Of a DNA stretch of 64,000 nucleotides, positions 29,695-39,000 are shown piece by piece. The stretch's first letter is position 1, and each line of letters opens with the position of its first letter. The stretch covers positions 36,222 to 100,221 of the forward strand of contig DATKLE010000046.1 in assembly GCA_035542575.1 (NCBI GenBank). The letters are read 5' to 3'. The position numbers were made by a program, and so were the translations under genes. The notes beneath the pieces are model-generated. The model was given only the letters and a program-made list of their open reading frames with translations. It searched no databases and was not told where the DNA came from. This stretch comes from JAIQET01 sp035542575 (GTDB lineage Bacteria; Acidobacteriota; Terriglobia; Terriglobales; Acidobacteriaceae).

Positions 29695-31058
29695 CCCGCA
29701 AAGTTGGCGGCAACCATCCGCTGGCGGGCAAGGCGGTCTACATTCCGGCCATGGCACAGGGAAGCGTGGAAGCGTTTGCCTCGGTCTTTCGCTGGCTGGG
29801 CATTGACGCTCGCCCTACCCCGCCTTCCGACGAGCGCACTCGCGAATTGGGCGCCAAGTACACCAGCGGCGACGAGTGTTACCCCGCCAAGGTGACAGTC
29901 GGCGATTTCGTGAAGATCGTCGAGCAGCCGGGGTTCGATCCGCGCCACACAGCGTTCATGATGGCGACCACGGACGGTCCCTGCCGCTTTGGCCAGTACG
30001 CACCTTGTCTGAAGAGAGCCCTTCGCCAGTTGGGCTTTGCTGACGTGATGGTCTTCTCGCCGAGTGGTCAATACGGCTACAGCGATATCGCCAAGTTCGG
30101 CACTCCGTTCTTGCGAGCGTCGTGGCGGGCTTTGGTGGCCGCTGACATTCTGCGCAAGCTCCTGCTTCAGACCCGGCCCTATGAGACAGTATGCGGCGCT
30201 GCGGACCGCGCCTTTGAAGAGTCCCTGCAGGACTTCTGCCAGACGCTGGAGACCAGCTGTTCCGACTACGACTGCCAACTCGAGGCACTGACCGGATCGC
30301 TGCTGCGAGCCCGGCAGCGCTTCCGCGACGTCCCCGCTATTTACGATCCGCAAAGGCCGCTCATTGGCGTGGTCGGCGAGATCTTCTGCCGCCTGAACAA
30401 TTTCAGCAACGAGGACCTAGTCCGCCGCCTGGAGAAGCAAGGCGCCGAGTGCTGGATGACCGACATCCCTGAGTGGATCGAATACGCCAACGCGGAGGAA
30501 GTCCGGGACCTGTGCCTGAGCGGCCGCGCTTATTCCTGGAAGATGGTCAAGTCACGACTGCGCAGCCACATTCAGCGGCGTGATCAAGAACATTTGCTGG
30601 CCCCCTTCCGGGAAGACTTCGCCGGATACGAGGAACCGGAGATCAACGAAGTCCTCGCGCTGGCCCATCCTTATCTGCCGTTTCCGGGAGCAGAGGGAGA
30701 GATGGTGGTGAGCGCCGGGAAGTCAGCCTACCTGGCGATGCACGGCTCGGACGGGATTGTGGACATCAGTCCGTTTACCTGCATGAACGGAATCGTCAGC
30801 GAGGCCATTTATCCCAAGCTGAGCCAGGATCACGGCGAGATTCCCATCCGGAACTTCTATTTTGACGGAGCGCAGTCCGACCTCAACCGCGACATCGGCA
30901 TCTACCTGGAGCTGGTTCGCTGCTACCGTGAGAAGAAACCATACCCACGCCGCTTTCCCGACCGCTTCTTGCGGCAGGAGCGAAAAGCGGGCTGCGTGAT
31001 GTTTCCCGAGGCGATGGACAGGCGGAAGCCTCAGGAGCGGCGGCGCGCCTCCTCGTAA
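29667..31058 (+). CDS. 2-hydroxyacyl-CoA dehydratase/activase-associated subunit
   Basis: This 463-residue protein begins KVGGNHPLAGKAVYIPAMAQ and contains a cysteine-rich GDECYPAKVTVGDF, TTDGPCRFGQYAPC, GEIFCRLNNFSNEDLVRRLE and SPFTCMNGIVSEAIYP. These are the conserved C-terminal segments of large CoA-activase-related proteins (HgdB/DUF2229-like). The Cys residues probably bind an Fe-S cluster. It starts 28 bases inside the upstream gene, so it is translationally coupled to it. Its last 28 bases overlap, on the opposite strand, the end of the formate dehydrogenase gamma gene. In several bacteria I recall these parts being fused; here they are separate. Confidence 0.82.
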   Translation: MRFSSHKCVTRKVGGNHPLAGKAVYIPAMAQGSVEAFASVFRWLGIDARPTPPSDERTRELGAKYTSGDECYPAKVTVGDFVKIVEQPGFDPRHTAFMMATTDGPCRFGQYAPCLKRALRQLGFADVMVFSPSGQYGYSDIAKFGTPFLRASWRALVAADILRKLLLQTRPYETVCGAADRAFEESLQDFCQTLETSCSDYDCQLEALTGSLLRARQRFRDVPAIYDPQRPLIGVVGEIFCRLNNFSNEDLVRRLEKQGAECWMTDIPEWIEYANAEEVRDLCLSGRAYSWKMVKSRLRSHIQRRDQEHLLAPFREDFAGYEEPEINEVLALAHPYLPFPGAEGEMVVSAGKSAYLAMHGSDGIVDISPFTCMNGIVSEAIYPKLSQDHGEIPIRNFYFDGAQSDLNRDIGIYLELVRCYREKKPYPRRFPDRFLRQERKAGCVMFPEAMDRRKPQERRRASS

Positions 31059-31762
31059 GCCTGGCGGGGATCCTTGCCCGTGATTTCCTTGTACCAGGCG
31101 GGATGGAAGGTCCATGCCCAGGCCTCGCTCACCACCCCGCGCGTCATGGCCTGGAAGGTGCCGGGCTGGCCGAAGGTACTCTCATAGACGTGGATGAAGA
31201 TGCCGCCCAGCATAATCAGCGCCGAGATATCGTGCAGCACGTAGCTGACCGCCACCGCTATGCGGCCGAACATGCTTGCCCCCGTCCACAGAATGATTCC
31301 CGTGATCAGGTACACCACGCAGCCGATGACGATCTCCCAGAACTGTACCTTCTGGCCCCCGTTGAAGAACCCCGTGTCGGGTGGATCGAACTTTTCCGTG
31401 CCCCCGACCACCGTCTTAATGTTTCGCATCCAGTTGGTATCTGCCTTGGTCCACCTCATCGGCGCCAGCCAGTTCAGTGCTTGCAGCCCGAAGAAGAACA
31501 CAAAACCAATCCCGAACCAGGGATGCATCTCCCGGCTTAGTGGCCCACCGCCGAATATCGGAGTGAACCACCGGAACAGCCAGGGCAGGTAGATTCCGAA
31601 ACCGGAGAACAGCGCCAGGAAGAAGAACAGGGCGACCATCCAGTGGAGGAATCGGGTATAGACGGGATGGCGCAGCAACTCGCCTTCATAGACCTCGGTG
31701 CGGCCGAAAGAGTCGAAGGTTTGGCGAGCTTTGTCGTCGAAACGCTCAACCGCGGTTCCCAT
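31031..31762 (-). CDS. fdnI: Formate dehydrogenase gamma subunit (cytochrome b)
   Basis: This 243-residue membrane cytochrome b matches FdnI/FdoI: four transmembrane helices, haem-ligand histidines in HPVYTRFLHWMVALFFF and GIFIHVYEST, and the intervening WTKADTNWMRNIKTVVGG. It anchors the periplasmic alpha-beta catalytic pair and passes electrons from formate to quinone. Its start overlaps the beta gene by 17 bases. The N-terminal 30 residues precede the first helix and are longer than in E. coli. Confidence 0.92.
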   Translation of the reverse strand: MGTAVERFDDKARQTFDSFGRTEVYEGELLRHPVYTRFLHWMVALFFFLALFSGFGIYLPWLFRWFTPIFGGGPLSREMHPWFGIGFVFFFGLQALNWLAPMRWTKADTNWMRNIKTVVGGTEKFDPPDTGFFNGGQKVQFWEIVIGCVVYLITGIILWTGASMFGRIAVAVSYVLHDISALIMLGGIFIHVYESTFGQPGTFQAMTRGVVSEAWAWTFHPAWYKEITGKDPRQAYEEARRRS

Positions 31763-32651
31763 GAGCGCCCTCCTTCTTTCTCGGTTCCGGCTGCGTCCGG
31801 CGTGGGCCTACCGTCACATAGTGCAGGCACACGCCCAGCAGTCCAAACAGGGCAAAGGTGCCCAACACCGGCTTGAACAACCACTTCCAAACCGTGTAGC
31901 TCCACGGGATTTGCGGATCTTTCGGCAGCCCGCCGTAAAGTTCCGGCTTGGTGGCATCGTGCAGCACGTAGATGACGTGGGTGCCGCCTATGGATTGCGG
32001 GTCGTACACGCCCGCGTTCTCCATGCCGAAGTTCTCGCGCAACTGCTTGGTCCGCTCTTCGGCGATGAACTTCATGTCTTCTTTCGTGCCGAACTTCAGG
32101 CAGCCCGTGGGACACGCTTTGATGCACGCCGGCTCAAGCCCCTGGCCCACGCGGTCCGAGCAAAGCGTGCACTTGTAGACTTTCTTAGTTTCCTTGTTGA
32201 ACTTCGGAATGTTGTAGGGGCAGCCGGAGACGCAGAACTCGCAGCCGATGCAGTTCTCCTGCTGGAAGTCCACGATGCCGTTGGAATATTGCACGATGGC
32301 CCCGTCGGCCGGACAAGCCCGCAGGCAGCCGGGATCGGCGCAATGCATGCACTGGTCCTTGCGCATCAGCCACTGCACCGTGCCGTCGTCCCGCTGGTGC
32401 TCGTTGAACTTGATCAGGTTCCAGAAGTTCCAGCGGGTCTCCGGCATAGTCTGGTAGGTGTTGTCGAAGGTAGTTTGAGCAAACGGCATGTCATTCCACT
32501 CGACGCACGCCACTTCGCAGGCTTTGCAGCCGATGCAGGTGGTGGTGTCCACCAGCTTGCAGACTTCCAGGTCGCGCTGCACCCCCAGCCCCGCCACCGG
32601 TCCGGGATGGGCCGAGATTTGCTTGATCTGAAGCGTCTTGCGGTCGCTCAT
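31746..32651 (-). CDS. fdnH: Formate dehydrogenase beta subunit (four 4Fe-4S ferredoxin)
   Basis: This 301-residue electron-transfer subunit has four cysteine clusters: CIGCKACEVACVEWNDMP, CMHCADPGCLRACPADGA, CIGCEFCVSGCPYNIP, and the set with CTLCSDRVGQGLEPACIKACP. A C-terminal transmembrane helix follows (VLGTFALFGLLGVCLHYV), the anchor typical of FdnH. It carries electrons from the molybdenum-selenium alpha subunit to the gamma cytochrome. It lies 16 bases after alpha and overlaps gamma. Confidence 0.93.
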   Translation of the reverse strand: MSDRKTLQIKQISAHPGPVAGLGVQRDLEVCKLVDTTTCIGCKACEVACVEWNDMPFAQTTFDNTYQTMPETRWNFWNLIKFNEHQRDDGTVQWLMRKDQCMHCADPGCLRACPADGAIVQYSNGIVDFQQENCIGCEFCVSGCPYNIPKFNKETKKVYKCTLCSDRVGQGLEPACIKACPTGCLKFGTKEDMKFIAEERTKQLRENFGMENAGVYDPQSIGGTHVIYVLHDATKPELYGGLPKDPQIPWSYTVWKWLFKPVLGTFALFGLLGVCLHYVTVGPRRTQPEPRKKEGAHGNRG

Positions 32652-32667
32652 CCTGTTCCCATCCTTT

Positions 32668-35600
32668 CTAAGCCTTCTCGATCTTCACGAGAAAGCCTTT
32701 GAATTCCGGTGTAAACGCGTTGGGGTCAATCACCGTCGGCGTCAGTTGATTGGCAAGAGTCTTGGCCGTTTTTCCCTCATCCTCTGCAATCCCACGGAAG
32801 CCCCAGTGAATGGGAATGCCGATCTGGAACATCTCCTTGCCGTCAATCTTCATCGGCCGGATGCGGCGCGTCACCATGGCCTTGGCAATATAGTGGCTAC
32901 GCGCGCTGGTGACCTTGACTTTCTCGCCGCCGCGTATGCCCATCCGATCGGCCAGTTCCGCGGGCACTTCCACGAAGGGCTCGGGCACGAGTTCGACGTT
33001 CATAGGATTGTTCTTGGTCCAGTAGTGATAGTGCTCGGTCAACCGGTAAGTGGTGCAGATCACGTTGTAGCCCTGATCCACCGTGCCGTACTTGTCCATG
33101 TCGGTCTTGTAGCGCGTCACCACCGGGTTATTGCTTTGGTTGGGGTGCAGCGGGTTGGCAATGGGACTCTCGATCGGCTCGTAGTGCTCGGGGAAAGGCC
33201 CGTCGGACACGATTCCGAGCGGCACAAATAGCCGTCCCACGCCTTCCGGATTCATGATGAACGGCCCCATGTGGTTCTTGGGCGCCGAATCCGGCTTGAA
33301 GTCGGGCACGTCGTTCCCTGCCCAGAGTTGTTTGGCTTCATCCCACCATACCTGTCTCCGGCTGGGGTCCCACGGCTTCCCGTTCAGATCGCAGGAGGCG
33401 CGGTTGTAAAGCACCCGCCGGTTCATGGGCCACGACCAGCCCCAGTTGGGGTAGATGCCCAAGCCGGAAGGATCCTCCGTCCCGCGGCGCTGGGTCAGGG
33501 CCCCCGCCTCCGTCCAGGAACCGCAGTACAACCAGTTGCCGGCGAGCGTGGTGCCGTCGTCTTTGAGCCAGGCAAAGCCAGGCAGCTGCTGACCGGCCTT
33601 GATGGTCTGGTTGGTCTTGGGGTCGGTAATGTCGGCCAGCGCTTTTCCGTTAATCTCCTTCGCCACCTCCGCCAGCGATGGGTTGTAGGGATCGGTGTAG
33701 GCAAACGTCGCGTGCAGAATCGGGTCCGGATACTTGCCGCCCTCCTTCTGATAAAGCTCGCGCACCCTGAGGAAAATGGTGGCCAGGATTTCCTGGTCGA
33801 GCTTGGCCAAGCCCGGCGGCGGCAACGCCGGATTCTTCCATTGCAACCAGCGCGCTGAGTTCACAAAGGTTCCGTCCTTCTCGGCAAAGCCCGCGCCCGG
33901 CAGTCGGTACACCGTGGTGTTGATCTTCTTCATGTCCTCTGCCGAGATCCCCGGGGCCCGCCAGAACTCGCTGGTCTCATCGGGATAAATCTCACACACC
34001 ACCAGCCAATCCGCCTTCTTCAGCGCCTCGATATTCTTCGCCGAATCCGGACCGATCATTACCCCATTCATGCCAAAGGCGAACAGCCCTTTCACCTTGC
34101 CTTCGTACATCTCGTTCCAGATGTTCACCCACGAATAGTTGCGGTCGACCTTGGGCAGATAGTGGAAGGCCCAATCGTTGTCCTTGGTAGCCGCGGCCCC
34201 ATACATGGCCTTCAGGAACGACACCGCGAACTTGGGCGTGTTCGACCAGTAATTGAACGAGTCCCAGGGATCGGGCTTCGAAGGCCCGGGAGTGATCCGC
34301 TTCAGGTACGCCGCGAAGTCCGCGTCCGCCGGAATCGGCACCTTCAGATATCCCGGCAGGATGTCGAAAATGCCGGCCATGTCGGTCGCGCCCTGAATAT
34401 TGGAATGCCCGCGCAGCGCGTTCACACCGCCTCCGGACCGGCCTACGTTGCCCATCAGCAGTTGCAACATGGCGGCAGTGCGGATGATCTGGGTGCCAAA
34501 GCTGTGTTGCGTCCAGCCCACGGCGTAAATGATGGTGGCGACCTTTTTCATGTCGCCGTCCTTGCGGACGGATGTGAACAGGTCAGCCGCCTTGAGGAAT
34601 TGCTGCTGGGAAATCCCGGTGATGCGCTCCACCATCTCGGGTGTGTAGCGTTCGTACTGCTTCTTCAACAACTGGAACACACAGCGCGGATGCTGGAGCG
34701 ACAAGTCATAAGCCACCTTCGGCGGCAATGCAGGCGGCGGGGCTGCCCCCGGCTTGCCTGCGCCGGCCTTGGCCGGTGCACTTCCTGCCGCTTTTCCCGA
34801 CAAGTCTCCACCTTCTTCGTAATTCCAGGTGGTCTTGTCATAAATATGCTTCTGCGGATCGAAGCCGGAGTACAACCCGTCGTCCGGCAGCTTGAAGCCT
34901 TCCTTGATCACGAAGGCCGCATTCGTGTAGTTGACCAGGTAATCGTGTGCAATACGATTGTTCTGGATGGCGTAGTTAATCAGCCCGCCCAGGAAGGCAA
35001 TGTCGGCTCCCGCACGAATCTGCAGGTAGAGGTCGGCCGTGGCCGCCGTCCGCGTCAGCCGCGGATCCACCACGATGGTCTTGGCATTGCGGTGCAGCTT
35101 GGCTTCAATCGCCCACTTGAAGCCGCAAGGATGGTTCTCGGCTGGATTCCCGCCCATGATCAACATCATGTCGGTGTTCTTGATGTCGATCCAGCCATTG
35201 GTCATCGCCCCGCGTCCGAATGTTGGCCCCAAACTGGAGACCGTGGGGCCGTGTCAAACCCGGGCCTGGTTTTCCAGGTAGCAGACCCCCAGGCTGCGCA
35301 TGGTCTTCACGACCAGATAGTTGAACTCGTTGGTGTCAGTGCAGCCGCCGGTGAAGGCAATGCTTTCACACCGGTTCACGGTGTGCCCCTGCGCATCCTT
35401 CTCCAGGAAGGTGTCGTCGCGCGTCTTCTTCACCCGCTGCGCGATCTCCGTGTAGGCCTGCTCCCAGGAGATGTCCTCCCAGTGATCCGACCCCGGACGC
35501 CGCACCTGCGGCTTCAGCAGGCGGCGATCGTTGACGATGTCCTGCGCCAGCGACGACCCTTTGGGGCAAAGCGTTCCGCGGTTAATGGGGTGGTCGGGAT

Positions 35601-35835
35601 CGCCCTCCACGTGCACCACCTGCGGAATCGCATTCTTGGCCTTGTCGCCCAGCGTGTAAATAATGACACCGCAACTGACTGAGCAATAGGGACAGGTGCT
35701 GCGCGTTTCCGAAGCGCGCGAGATTTTCAGACTTTGGGTTTGCGCGTAGACCGGAGCCAGGTCAAATCCCAAGGCGGAAAGACCGACTCCTCCAACCAGA
35801 CTGCCCTTAAGGAAGGTCCTGCGGGAGAATTCCAT
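32668..35835 (-). CDS. fdnG: Formate dehydrogenase-N alpha subunit, selenocysteine-containing
   Basis: The gene reads through an in-frame UGA at 35256-35254 (codon 194), giving 1055 residues. The context NQARV-U-HGPTV is the standard active site of selenocysteine formate dehydrogenases. A Tat signal (SRRTFLKG) at the N-terminus sends the folded enzyme to the periplasm. An N-terminal [4Fe-4S] site (CPYCSVSCGV) and the molybdopterin-guanine-dinucleotide domains follow, e.g. LMIMGGNPAENHPCGFKWA and the C-terminal HWGFRG. It oxidises formate to CO2 at Mo(W)-Sec. An Ala/Pro/Gly/Lys-rich insert of about 30 residues (about 345-375) is not usual. It is the first gene of the alpha-beta-gamma operon, divergent from fdhE. 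Confidence 0.93.
35225..35256 (-). promoter_or_regulatory. Bacterial SECIS-type hairpin downstream of the fdnG UGA
   Basis: On the mRNA, UGA and CAC are followed by GGCCCC and, 14 bases later, the complementary GGGGCC. The loop contains GGUCU, the same pentamer present in the SelB-binding loop of E. coli formate dehydrogenase mRNAs. It begins three bases past the UGA and lies within coding sequence, as bacterial SECIS elements do. Confidence 0.75.
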
Positions 35836-35868
35836 CGCGTGGCCTCCGACTAAGTGATCGCGGCGCGC

Positions 35869-35885
35869 CTCAAGTCAAGCTTGAG
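35869..35885. promoter_or_regulatory. Dyad upstream of fdnG (possible operator)
   Basis: CTCAAG and CTTGAG are separated by five bases, 34 bases ahead of the fdnG start in the divergent fdnG/fdhE spacer (35836-36076). The symmetry and place fit a regulator site. No FNR or NarL consensus is evident, so the regulator is unknown. Confidence 0.35.
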
Positions 35886-36076
35886 TTCGCGTGCCCAATC
35901 GCAGCTGTGAGACGGAGGTGGTGGTTGCGGCCGCCGCAGATTCTGGCCCAGGCGGCCGGGCAGCACTGCGTGAATTGCCCCGCACTATACTCCGGCCTTC
36001 GCAGGGGCGTCAATAGCATCCTGAGGCCTGAGGGCAGCCGGTTGCGCGCGTGGCCTCACGGGCCGATAATCGGGCG

Positions 36077-36883
36077 ATGGCCTTCTCTCGGTGGCAGCAG
36101 CGCATTGAGCGAGCACAACAGTTAGCCCGCAAGCATCCTTTCGCGGCCGAAATCCTGGGCTTCTATCTCCCCCTTGCCGCCTTCCAGGAAGACTTGTTCC
36201 GGAGGTTGACCGCCGCTTCTCAAGAAGGTAAGGCGGCCCCGTCGGGAGGGCCCTTCGACGCTCCGCCGGAATTGCCCGGACTTCTGGCCAGCTTTGGGCC
36301 ATTTCTCGCGCTGGTGGAACGGTCCGGTCCGGCGCGCCTGAAACGGACCGCCTGCGAGTTGCGGGATCATGGTGACGGGGCTTGGTCCAACTTGCTGAAG
36401 GACTGCTGGGCCAAGACCGAGGCGGCTCCCGCACAACCAGCGGAGTTTCTGGCTTACGCCTTTCTCCAGCCCTACGCGGAGTTCGTGCGCTCCCGAATTC
36501 CTATGCGATGGGAAGGGTACACCTATTCGCGATGTCCATTCTGCAACCGCAGGCCGGGCGTGGGCGTTCTGCGCCAGCAAGGTGACGGCGCCCGGCGTTC
36601 CCTAATCTGCTCCTTTTGCCTGGCGGAATGGGAGTTCCGTCGCATCGTCTGTCCGGGATGTGGCGAGGAAGACAATCGCAAACTGCCGGTCTATTCCGCG
36701 GCCGAGTTCGATTACATCCGGGTGGAGGGTTGCGACTCCTGCAAACAGTACCTCAAGACGGTGGACCTCACCAAGGACGGCCTGGCCGAGCCCCTGGTGG
36801 ATGAACTTGCCTCAGCTCCCTTGGACCTGTGGGCGCAGGAGAACGGCTATTCGAAGTTGCAGCCCAACCTGCTGGCCCTGTAG
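36077..36883 (+). CDS. fdhE: Formate dehydrogenase accessory protein FdhE
   Basis: This 268-residue protein carries the four CxxC motifs of FdhE: CPFCNRRPG, CSFCLAEWEF, CPGCGEEDN and CDSCKQYLKT, which bind iron in a rubredoxin-like way. It is needed for assembly or quality control of Tat-exported formate dehydrogenases. The ATG at 36077 gives the usual start (MAFSRWQQRIERAQ); an in-frame GTG at 36050 would add nine residues. It is transcribed divergently from fdnGHI, with 241 bases between the two starts. Confidence 0.93.
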   Translation: MAFSRWQQRIERAQQLARKHPFAAEILGFYLPLAAFQEDLFRRLTAASQEGKAAPSGGPFDAPPELPGLLASFGPFLALVERSGPARLKRTACELRDHGDGAWSNLLKDCWAKTEAAPAQPAEFLAYAFLQPYAEFVRSRIPMRWEGYTYSRCPFCNRRPGVGVLRQQGDGARRSLICSFCLAEWEFRRIVCPGCGEEDNRKLPVYSAAEFDYIRVEGCDSCKQYLKTVDLTKDGLAEPLVDELASAPLDLWAQENGYSKLQPNLLAL

Positions 36884-36888
36884 ATGGA

Positions 36889-36911
36889 GCGACCGCACGG
36901 TTGGCGGTCGC
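36889..36911 (+). repeat. Hairpin between fdhE and the pseudokinase gene
   Basis: GCGACCGC and GCGGTCGC form a perfect eight-pair stem with a seven-base loop, five bases after the fdhE stop. Only a weak T-rich stretch follows (AATTT), so it is a possible weak terminator or a stabiliser of the fdhE mRNA end. Confidence 0.5.
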
Positions 36912-36925
36912 ACTCGTGCTAATTT

Positions 36926-38329
36926 ATGCAGGACGAAGCGGCAAGCATGATGACTGAGACCTGGAAAACCTGGGAGGGCCAGGTTGTCAACGGAGAATTC
37001 CGCCTGCTGCAGTACCTGGGGGCCTCTGACGACAGCGCGGTGTTCCTTACCAACACGGAGCAGGAAGGTCAGAAGACGGTTCTCAAGTTCATCGCTGCCG
37101 ATCCCATCAAGTCCGGTTCCCAACTGTCCCAATGGGGTGCTGCAGCCCAACTGTCACACCCAAACCTGCTGCGCATCTTTCACACCGGACGCTGCCAACT
37201 GGGTGGAACGGACCTGCTCTTCGTGGTGATGGAGTACGCAGAAGAGAACTTATCGCAGGTTCTCCCCCAGCGACTGCTGACGCCAGCAGAAGCGCGCGAT
37301 TTTTTGCGTCCGGTGCTGGACGGGCTCGCCTACCTTCATGACAAGGGCTTCACACACGGCCACCTCAAGCCCAGCAACATCATGGCTGTGGGTGATCAGG
37401 TGAAGCTTTCAAGCGACCGCATCTGCAAGATCGGGGAATTGCCGGCTAGCCCTGAGAAACCCGGGGCTTACGATCCGCCGGAGAAGGCCAGCCGAGGCGC
37501 GTCCGCCGCCGCTGATGTCTGGTCGCTCGGCATGACCCTGACCGAAGCCTTGACAGGGCGTCTGCCGCAGTTGCGGGACCAGGGAGAACCAGTGGTGCCG
37601 CAGGGCCTGGTCGCGCCGTTCTCGGACATCGTACGCAATTGCCTGCGGCGAGATCCTGAGCAGCGGTCGACGACTGCAGACATCGCGGCGTGCCTCGATC
37701 AGAGGCCCACCGCGCCGCAGAAAGCCGAGACCGCCAGACCGCGCGCGACTGCTGCAAGGCCGCGCTGGATCATGCCCACAGTCGTGGCCGGCCTGGTGCT
37801 GGCCGCGGTGCTGGGCGGCTGGCATCTGCTTCGCCGCCAGCCCGGGCAAAACCTTCCTGCGGCGGCAGAGCCAACAAGTCCTCCGCTGCAATCGCAGCAG
37901 AAGCCGGAGGCGCTCCCGCCGCTAGAGGCTACGCAGAAAGGGAGAGAGCAGCAACCGTCCCCCGGCGGCACTCCCCAGCTGACCAGCACGGCTCAATCCC
38001 CGGCCGAAGCAACGACCAGCCCGAGTGCCGAGGGCGATGTGGTGCATCGGGTCGTGCCCGACGTACCTGCAAGCGCCCGCGCTACCATCACCGGCAAGGT
38101 GAAGGTCAGAGTGCGAGTGCGCGTGGATGCGGCCGGCAACGTGGCCGAGGCCGAGTTTGTCTCGCCCGGACCAAGCAAGTATTTTGCCCGGCTCGCCATG
38201 CAGGCCGCGCAACGCTGGAAATTTTCTCCGGCCAGCGATGCTGGTCAAAACCCTCCCCGGGAATGGGTCCTGCGATTCGAGTTTGGCAGAACTGGGACCC
38301 GAGTGGTTCCAGCACGGGCGACGCCGTAA
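36926..38329 (+). CDS. Pseudokinase - transmembrane - TonB C-terminal domain fusion
   Basis: Residues 25-260 have the Ser/Thr kinase fold: beta-3 Lys54 (VLKF), LDGLAYLHDKG, subdomain IX DVWSLGMTLTEALTG. Key catalytic parts are missing: the glycine loop reads LGASDDSAVF, the HRDLKPEN loop reads HGHLKPSN (no catalytic Asp), and the DFG position reads LSSD. It is thus a pseudokinase. A transmembrane helix (about 282-300), a Pro/Gln-rich linker and a TonB C-terminal domain (about 385-455, ending RWKFSPASD) follow. The cytoplasmic pseudokinase would face a periplasmic TonB-like domain. It lies 43 bases after fdhE. Confidence 0.85.
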   Translation: MQDEAASMMTETWKTWEGQVVNGEFRLLQYLGASDDSAVFLTNTEQEGQKTVLKFIAADPIKSGSQLSQWGAAAQLSHPNLLRIFHTGRCQLGGTDLLFVVMEYAEENLSQVLPQRLLTPAEARDFLRPVLDGLAYLHDKGFTHGHLKPSNIMAVGDQVKLSSDRICKIGELPASPEKPGAYDPPEKASRGASAAADVWSLGMTLTEALTGRLPQLRDQGEPVVPQGLVAPFSDIVRNCLRRDPEQRSTTADIAACLDQRPTAPQKAETARPRATAARPRWIMPTVVAGLVLAAVLGGWHLLRRQPGQNLPAAAEPTSPPLQSQQKPEALPPLEATQKGREQQPSPGGTPQLTSTAQSPAEATTSPSAEGDVVHRVVPDVPASARATITGKVKVRVRVRVDAAGNVAEAEFVSPGPSKYFARLAMQAAQRWKFSPASDAGQNPPREWVLRFEFGRTGTRVVPARATP

Positions 38330-38437
38330 AGGGCGGCGAGCAGTGCTCCCACGGTTTCATTCCGGGTCGGGTTTTCCGCGGTGATGTGCCGGAATCTCCC
38401 GGCCCGACAGGCTGCGCAGCGGGAAGAATCGATTCCT

Positions 38438-38800
38438 CTAGCTCGCCTTCAGACGCAGCGCTTCTTTGCGGTTGGCAAAGTCAATTTCCTCGATTCTCAT
38501 TTGCTTGCTGTTTGCGACTGGCTTTAACACCACGTCATCATACGGCGCGGGGCGTTTCTGGTCGACGATCGTTCCGGAGGCTGCGGCCACAGCCTTGTTG
38601 TGCTGCATGATGCTGACGTGCACGGCCGGGCCGGAACCGGTCCACTTGACGGTGTAGTCTCCTGGCGACAGCTGGGTGGAGCCGATCTGCGCTGCCTGGG
38701 TGAGTTGCATGCTGCCCTGGTTCCTGTCCTTGGCGAGGGCGCTTAACGGCACTAGAAGAGACAGGGTCGCGAGAAGGGCCAAATGCCGGGCGAATTTCAT
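38438..38800 (-). CDS. Small secreted protein
   Basis: This 120-residue protein has a good ribosome site (GAGGAG) and a signal peptide (MKFARHLALLATLSLLVPLS, cleavage after ALA). The mature part is beta-rich (STQLSPGDYTVKWTG, VHVSIMQHNKAVAAA) with no cysteine. It resembles the small exported proteins of unknown function common in Acidobacteriota genomes. It is transcribed alone, convergent with the pseudokinase gene. Confidence 0.75.
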   Translation of the reverse strand: MKFARHLALLATLSLLVPLSALAKDRNQGSMQLTQAAQIGSTQLSPGDYTVKWTGSGPAVHVSIMQHNKAVAAASGTIVDQKRPAPYDDVVLKPVANSKQMRIEEIDFANRKEALRLKAS

Positions 38801-39000
38801 AATTTATCTCCTCAACGGATTTTTCCCACTTGATTGAATGCAGCTCCGCCCCACGGGGCAAGCTGCTCCAAGATTCGGATCTGTTCGGTCCGATATCTAC
38901 ACGGATGCACCTTCTCAGGGCCATGGTTGCCGGCACGGATGGTGAACTGCCGGCTGTGGAGTCCTGCCGTCAGCCGGGAGTTGCGTTATGCTAGCCGAAG

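Noticed and set aside
35254..35256. Stop codon truncating formate dehydrogenase alpha into two genes
   Set aside because: The UGA stands at the conserved selenocysteine with a hairpin downstream, and protein similarity continues on both sides, so it is recoding and not a nonsense mutation.
34162..35682. 506-residue plus-strand frame opposite fdnG
   Set aside because: It spans the UGA-containing formate dehydrogenase gene and has no domain; it is an antisense shadow.
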